A stretch of DNA of 18,119 nucleotides from Crocinitomicaceae bacterium (GTDB lineage: Bacteria; Bacteroidota; Bacteroidia; Flavobacteriales_D; Crocinitomicaceae). The stretch's first letter is position 1, and every line of letters begins with the position of its first letter. The notes below the pieces were generated by a model. It saw only the letters and a program-made list of their open reading frames with translations. It was not told the DNA's origin and ran no database searches. Of this stretch, positions 14,807-18,119 are shown piece after piece. The stretch spans positions 1 to 18,119 of the forward strand of contig DQTF01000029.1 in the NCBI GenBank assembly GCA_015662935.1, written 5' to 3'. The position numbers were made by a program, and so were the translations under genes.

Positions 14807-15733
14807 ATGAACAAAATGAAAGGGAGAAACAACCTAGTTATTCCTGACTTTAATCAATCGCCTTGTATTGACAAGGTAGGTGTAGAAGAAAGGGTTGCAA
14901 GATTTCAAACACGTAGTATTAAAACTGAGGCAAAAATGCAAGGACTTAAAATGGCCTTGAACATGATTGACTTAACTACTTTAGAAGGTAAGGATACACC
15001 AGGTAAGGTGAAGCAAATGTGTTATAAAGCACAACATCTTCATGATGTGCATCCAGGATTACCAACTGTAGCAGCTGTTTGTGTTTATCCTTCAATGGTG
15101 GGGGTAGCTGCAAAAGCAGTTTCCGGCTCAGGAGTGAAGGTTGCTTCTGTTTCAACGGCATTTCCTAGTGGGCAAGCTCCATTAGCTGTGAAGTTAGCAG
15201 ACACGAAATTCGCAGTTGCCGAAGGTGCTGATGAAATCGACATGGTTATTTCTAGAGGGAAATTTCTTTCTGGAGAATATAATTTCGTATTCGATGAAAT
15301 TGCTGCGATTAAAGAGGTATGTGGCGAAGCAAGGTTGAAAGTGATTTTAGAAACGGGAGAATTAGTTACCTTAGACAATGTGCGTAGAGCAAGTGATATT
15401 GCAATGTATGCCGGTGCAGATTTTATCAAGACCTCAACAGGAAAGATTTCTCCTGCAGCAACAATGCAAGTTACCTACACAATGCTTGAAGCTATTCGTG
15501 ATTTTAAATTAAAAACAGGGATTAAAATAGGAATGAAACCAGCTGGTGGTATTTCAAACTCTAAATTGGCATTGCACAACCTTGTGATGGTCAAAGAAAC
15601 ATTGGGAGAAGAATGGTTGACAAATGAATGGTTCCGTTTTGGAGCAAGTAGTTTGGCGAATGATGTACTTATGCAAATAATGAAAGCTGAAACGGGAGTT
15701 TATCAATCGGCAGATTATTTTTCAAAAGATTAA
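14807..15733 (+). CDS. deoC: Deoxyribose-phosphate aldolase
   Basis: DeoC splits 2-deoxy-D-ribose 5-phosphate into D-glyceraldehyde 3-phosphate and acetaldehyde through a Schiff base. The 308-residue protein is a class I aldolase TIM barrel of the longer, eukaryote-like DERA type (E. coli DeoC has 259 residues), with about 45 extra N-terminal residues. The Schiff-base Lys208 is in DFIKTSTGKIS. Lys244 in GMKPAGGIS is the proton-relay lysine, and Asp145 in EIDMVISRG corresponds to E. coli Asp102. The phosphate-binding region is WFRFGASSL near 275-283. It is first in an operon with two aldehyde dehydrogenase-like genes, the nearest 3 bp downstream, which could oxidise the acetaldehyde product. 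A further ATG at 14816 is an alternative start. Confidence 0.96.
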   Translation: MNKMKGRNNLVIPDFNQSPCIDKVGVEERVARFQTRSIKTEAKMQGLKMALNMIDLTTLEGKDTPGKVKQMCYKAQHLHDVHPGLPTVAAVCVYPSMVGVAAKAVSGSGVKVASVSTAFPSGQAPLAVKLADTKFAVAEGADEIDMVISRGKFLSGEYNFVFDEIAAIKEVCGEARLKVILETGELVTLDNVRRASDIAMYAGADFIKTSTGKISPAATMQVTYTMLEAIRDFKLKTGIKIGMKPAGGISNSKLALHNLVMVKETLGEEWLTNEWFRFGASSLANDVLMQIMKAETGVYQSADYFSKD

Positions 15734-15736
15734 AGG

Positions 15737-17206
15737 ATGGCAAAGAAACAAACGAAGAAAGAAGGAGTTGTTACATGGGATTATTCTCCAGCACCTGAAA
15801 GCACAGGGCATATCAATTTGAAAAAACAATATGATCATTACATTGATGGAAAATGGGTAAAACCATCTTCTGGAAAGTATTTTGATACAATTAACCCAGC
15901 GAATAAAGAGAAATTAGCTGAAGTAGCCTATGGAAATGATAAAGACATTGACAAAGCGGTAAAAGCAGCAAGAAAAGCATATAAGAATGTGTGGTCTAAG
16001 ATGGCACCTTCTGAAAGAGCAAAATATATTTATCGCATCGCTCGATTGATGCAAGAAAGAGCAAGAGAATTTGCTGTTATTGAAACATTAGATGCAGGAA
16101 AGGTTATTAGAGAATCGAGAGATGTGGATGTGCCGTTGGCTTGCAATCACTTTTTCTATTATGCAGGTTGGGCTGATAAATTAGAGTATGCTTTTCCGAA
16201 TAGAAAGGTTGAGTCTTTAGGTGTTGCAGGACAAATTACTCCTTGGAACTTCCCATTACTGATGGCAGCATGGAAAATTGCTCCAGCTTTAGCAACGGGT
16301 AATACGGTTGTGTTAAAACCTGCTGAGACAACTCCATTGACAGCTTTGAAACTGGCAGAAGTAATTCACGATGCTGGATTACCTCCTGGGGTGGTAAACA
16401 TTGTGACCGGTTATGGTGATACAGGTGCAGCTTTGGTAAATCACGATGATGTAGATAAAATTGCATTTACCGGCTCAACGGGAGTTGGTAAGATTATTCA
16501 AAAAGCAATCGCTGGAACCAATAAGAAAGCAACTTTAGAATTAGGCGGAAAATCTGCTAATATCATTCTAGATGACGCGCCATTAGACCAGGCGGTTGAA
16601 GGAATAGTAAATGGTATTTTCTTTAATCAAGGTCATGTTTGTTGTGCAGGTTCTCGTTTGTTTATTCAAGAATCAGTTGCAGAAACAGTTATTGAGAAAT
16701 TGAAACATCGCTTAAATTCATTAATCATTGGTGACCCAATGGATAAGAATACTGATATCGGAGCGATAAATTCTAAAGCGCAACTTGCAACTATCGATAA
16801 ATACATTAAAATTGGTCTCGATGAAGGAGCGACGATGTATCAGCCAGATTGTAAAATACCTAAAGGAGGATATTTCTTTCCACCAACATTGTTTATGGAT
16901 GTAGCACAGTCAAGTACTATCGTTCAAGAAGAAATTTTTGGACCTGTACTTACTATTCAAACTTTTAGAACGGTGGATGAGGTTATCCAGAAAGCAAATA
17001 ATTCTCCTTATGGTTTGGCAGCAGGTATTTGGACAGACAAAGGTTCTCGTATCTTCAATTTGACAACTAAGTTAAATGCTGGAGTTATCTGGGCAAATAC
17101 GTATAATAAATTTGATCCTACTTCGCCTTTTGGAGGTTATAAAGAAAGTGGGTTCGGTCGTGAAGGTGGACTTCATGGTTTAAGTGCTTATGTTAAATTG
17201 AAATAA
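15737..17206 (+). CDS. Aldehyde dehydrogenase, ALDH16 first-domain type
   Basis: This is an NAD(P)+-dependent aldehyde dehydrogenase of 489 residues, complete and with all key residues in canonical positions: Asn171 (ITPWNFPLLMAAWK), Lys194 (VLKPAETTP), GSTGVG (246-251), Glu268 (LELGGKSAN), the nucleophile Cys302 in FFNQGHVCCAGSR, and Glu399 (QEEIFGPV). It begins 3 bp after deoC, with AAAGG before the ATG. It ends 2 bp before a second, shorter ALDH-like gene. In ALDH16 proteins these two parts are one polypeptide of about 780-800 residues, and the combined length here (489 + 293) fits. The likely role is oxidation of acetaldehyde or a related aldehyde released by DeoC. That is inference from the operon; substrate specificity cannot be read from the sequence. 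Confidence 0.93.
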   Translation: MAKKQTKKEGVVTWDYSPAPESTGHINLKKQYDHYIDGKWVKPSSGKYFDTINPANKEKLAEVAYGNDKDIDKAVKAARKAYKNVWSKMAPSERAKYIYRIARLMQERAREFAVIETLDAGKVIRESRDVDVPLACNHFFYYAGWADKLEYAFPNRKVESLGVAGQITPWNFPLLMAAWKIAPALATGNTVVLKPAETTPLTALKLAEVIHDAGLPPGVVNIVTGYGDTGAALVNHDDVDKIAFTGSTGVGKIIQKAIAGTNKKATLELGGKSANIILDDAPLDQAVEGIVNGIFFNQGHVCCAGSRLFIQESVAETVIEKLKHRLNSLIIGDPMDKNTDIGAINSKAQLATIDKYIKIGLDEGATMYQPDCKIPKGGYFFPPTLFMDVAQSSTIVQEEIFGPVLTIQTFRTVDEVIQKANNSPYGLAAGIWTDKGSRIFNLTTKLNAGVIWANTYNKFDPTSPFGGYKESGFGREGGLHGLSAYVKLK

Positions 17207-17208
17207 TC

Positions 17209-18090
17209 ATGGAAAGATTGGAAGTTTTAAAAACATACAAGATATATATCGGAGGTAAATTCCCTAGAACAGAATCAGGGCGTTTTTATTCTCCGGAGAA
17301 TGCAAAAGGGCAAAAACTAGGTAATATCTGTTTGTCATCTAGAAAAGATGTGCGGAATTCGGTTGTTGCTGCTAGAAAAGCATTTGGAGGATGGGCAGAA
17401 AGACCTGCTTTTAATAGAGGGCAAGTTCTGTATAGAATCGCTGAAATGTTAGAAGGTAGAAAGTCGCAGTTCGTGGAAGAGTTACAATTCCAAGGTGCTT
17501 CAAAAGCAATGGCTGAGAAAGAAGTAAATCTATCTATTGATCGATTGATTTATTATGCGGGTTGGTGCGATAAATACACGCAAGTGTTAGGGTCGATTAA
17601 CCCAGTTGCCTCTTCTCATTTTAACTTTTCGGTACATGTACCACAAGGAGTAGTTGGAGTAATTGCAGAACAAACAACTTCACTTATCGGGTTAGTTTCG
17701 GTGGTAGCGCCAATTATTGCTGGAGGAAACACGTGTGTTGTTCTTTCTGCTGAGGAGTTGCCATTGTGTGCCGTTACTTTTGCTGAGGTGTTAAACTCTT
17801 CTGACGTACCAGGTGGTGTTGTAAACATATTGACGGGTAAACCTTCAGAAATGATAAAACCCTTAACAACACACATGGATGTAAACGGAGTTGTTTATGC
17901 AGGAACTGATAAAGCAATTATTTTAGAATTGAGAGAAAGCGCTGCATTGAACTTGAAGAGAATCAATCATTACGATGATAATTGGATGGATGCAGAGTCT
18001 CAAAACTTATACATGATTTCTGACTGTCAAGAAGTAAAAACAACGTGGCATCCAATAGAGAATATTGGTGGTGCGACGAGTTCTTACTAA
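17209..18090 (+). CDS. Catalytically incomplete ALDH-like protein (ALDH16 C-terminal-domain type)
   Basis: This 293-residue protein aligns with the N-terminal, NAD-binding half of aldehyde dehydrogenases: YIGGKFPRTESGRFY, VRNSVVAARKAFGGW, DRLIYYAGWCDKY, VPQGVVGVIAE, AGGNTCVVLSAEELPL and PGGVVNILTG. Its catalytic features are absent. The WNFP segment is replaced by EQTTSL, the NAD-binding Lys of VLKP is lost (VLSAEELP), and there is no ELGGK glutamate and no catalytic-cysteine domain. It ends TTWHPIENIGGATSSY, resembling the C-terminal tail of ALDH16 proteins. The start is 2 bp after the preceding ALDH stop, in another frame, with a clean ATG and no sign of decay. It is therefore probably a real second subunit of a split ALDH16 rather than a pseudogene. 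A role in assembly or stability of the catalytic subunit is inferred. Confidence 0.82.
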   Translation: MERLEVLKTYKIYIGGKFPRTESGRFYSPENAKGQKLGNICLSSRKDVRNSVVAARKAFGGWAERPAFNRGQVLYRIAEMLEGRKSQFVEELQFQGASKAMAEKEVNLSIDRLIYYAGWCDKYTQVLGSINPVASSHFNFSVHVPQGVVGVIAEQTTSLIGLVSVVAPIIAGGNTCVVLSAEELPLCAVTFAEVLNSSDVPGGVVNILTGKPSEMIKPLTTHMDVNGVVYAGTDKAIILELRESAALNLKRINHYDDNWMDAESQNLYMISDCQEVKTTWHPIENIGGATSSY

Positions 18091-18093
18091 AGG

Positions 18094-18119
18094 ATGAATT
18101 GTAATAATAATAATAATAA
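18094..18119 (+). CDS. Possible start of a further gene with a poly-Asn N-terminus (partial)
   Basis: Four bases after the stop of the ALDH-like gene there is an ATG in the context TAAAGGATG, the same as at the deoC/ALDH junction. The frame reads Met-Asn-Cys followed by five AAT (Asn) codons and stays open to the window edge. If real, it is the fourth gene of the deoC operon. Only eight complete codons are visible, so the call rests on the start context alone. Confidence 0.3.
18102..18119 (+). repeat. (TAA)6 trinucleotide repeat reaching the window edge
   Basis: Six perfect TAA units run to the last base and may continue. Read from the ATG at 18094 they are AAT (Asn) codons. As a trinucleotide repeat, slippage would not change the frame. 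Confidence 0.8.

Noticed and set aside
15085..15429. Antisense frame of 114 codons within deoC
   Set aside because: It is opposite a highly conserved enzyme with intact active-site motifs; a coding shadow.
17207..17208. Frameshift or sequencing error splitting one ALDH16 gene
   Set aside because: The first protein ends with a normal ALDH C-terminus and stop, and the second starts with its own ATG and a plausible N-terminus. No homologous residues seem to be missing at the joint. Comparison with relatives would settle it.

Overview
The window is AT-rich chromosomal DNA from a member of the Bacteroidota, most likely order Flavobacteriales. The evidence is a PorP/SprF-type protein of the type IX secretion/gliding family, PD40 and SprB-type repeats, a LytS/LytTR two-component pair, short-chain threonine dehydrogenase, weak or absent Shine-Dalgarno sequences, and several copies of the Bacteroidota -7 promoter box TAnnTTTG. 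No tRNA, rRNA, CRISPR array, phage gene or transposase was seen. Gene density is high; the longest gap without a gene is about 240 bp.

Layout. (1) 1-2072, plus strand: the 3' part of a PorP/SprF-family outer-membrane protein gene, then a secreted PD40 propeller + SprB-like repeat + OmpA-like protein. This pair ends at a perfect 52-bp palindrome that probably terminates transcription from both sides. (2) 2132-5075: a LolC/E-like FtsX-family permease (minus) with an unusual Ig/PKD-like periplasmic insertion, diverging with no intergenic space from a DUF1343/NamZ-type N-acetylmuramidase lipoprotein (plus). (3) 5088-7338, minus: an uncharacterised 221-residue protein with an HxD...H pattern, purE, and tryptophan 2,3-dioxygenase. 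(4) 7457-9988, minus: a three-gene envelope-signalling operon, LiaF-like membrane protein -> LytS-type histidine kinase -> LytTR response regulator. (5) 10140-12482, minus: homogentisate 1,2-dioxygenase followed by 4-hydroxyphenylpyruvate dioxygenase, the middle steps of tyrosine breakdown. (6) 12726-14721, plus: short-chain L-threonine 3-dehydrogenase and an exported MORN_2-repeat protein. (7) 14807 to the end, plus: deoC, a complete aldehyde dehydrogenase, and a shorter dehydrogenase-like protein without a catalytic domain. The last two together look like a two-gene version of the normally fused ALDH16. A possible further gene, starting in an (AAT)n run, leaves the window.

How they fit together. 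Three separate units degrade amino acids (Trp, Tyr, Thr). The deoC/ALDH unit would turn deoxyribose-5-phosphate into glyceraldehyde-3-phosphate and acetaldehyde and oxidise the aldehyde. The left part and the LiaF/LytS/LytTR operon concern the cell envelope: type IX secretion or gliding, lipoprotein transport, peptidoglycan salvage and envelope sensing. The least ordinary items are the split ALDH16, the Ig/PKD-like insertion in the permease, the 52-bp palindrome, and the small HxD...H protein.
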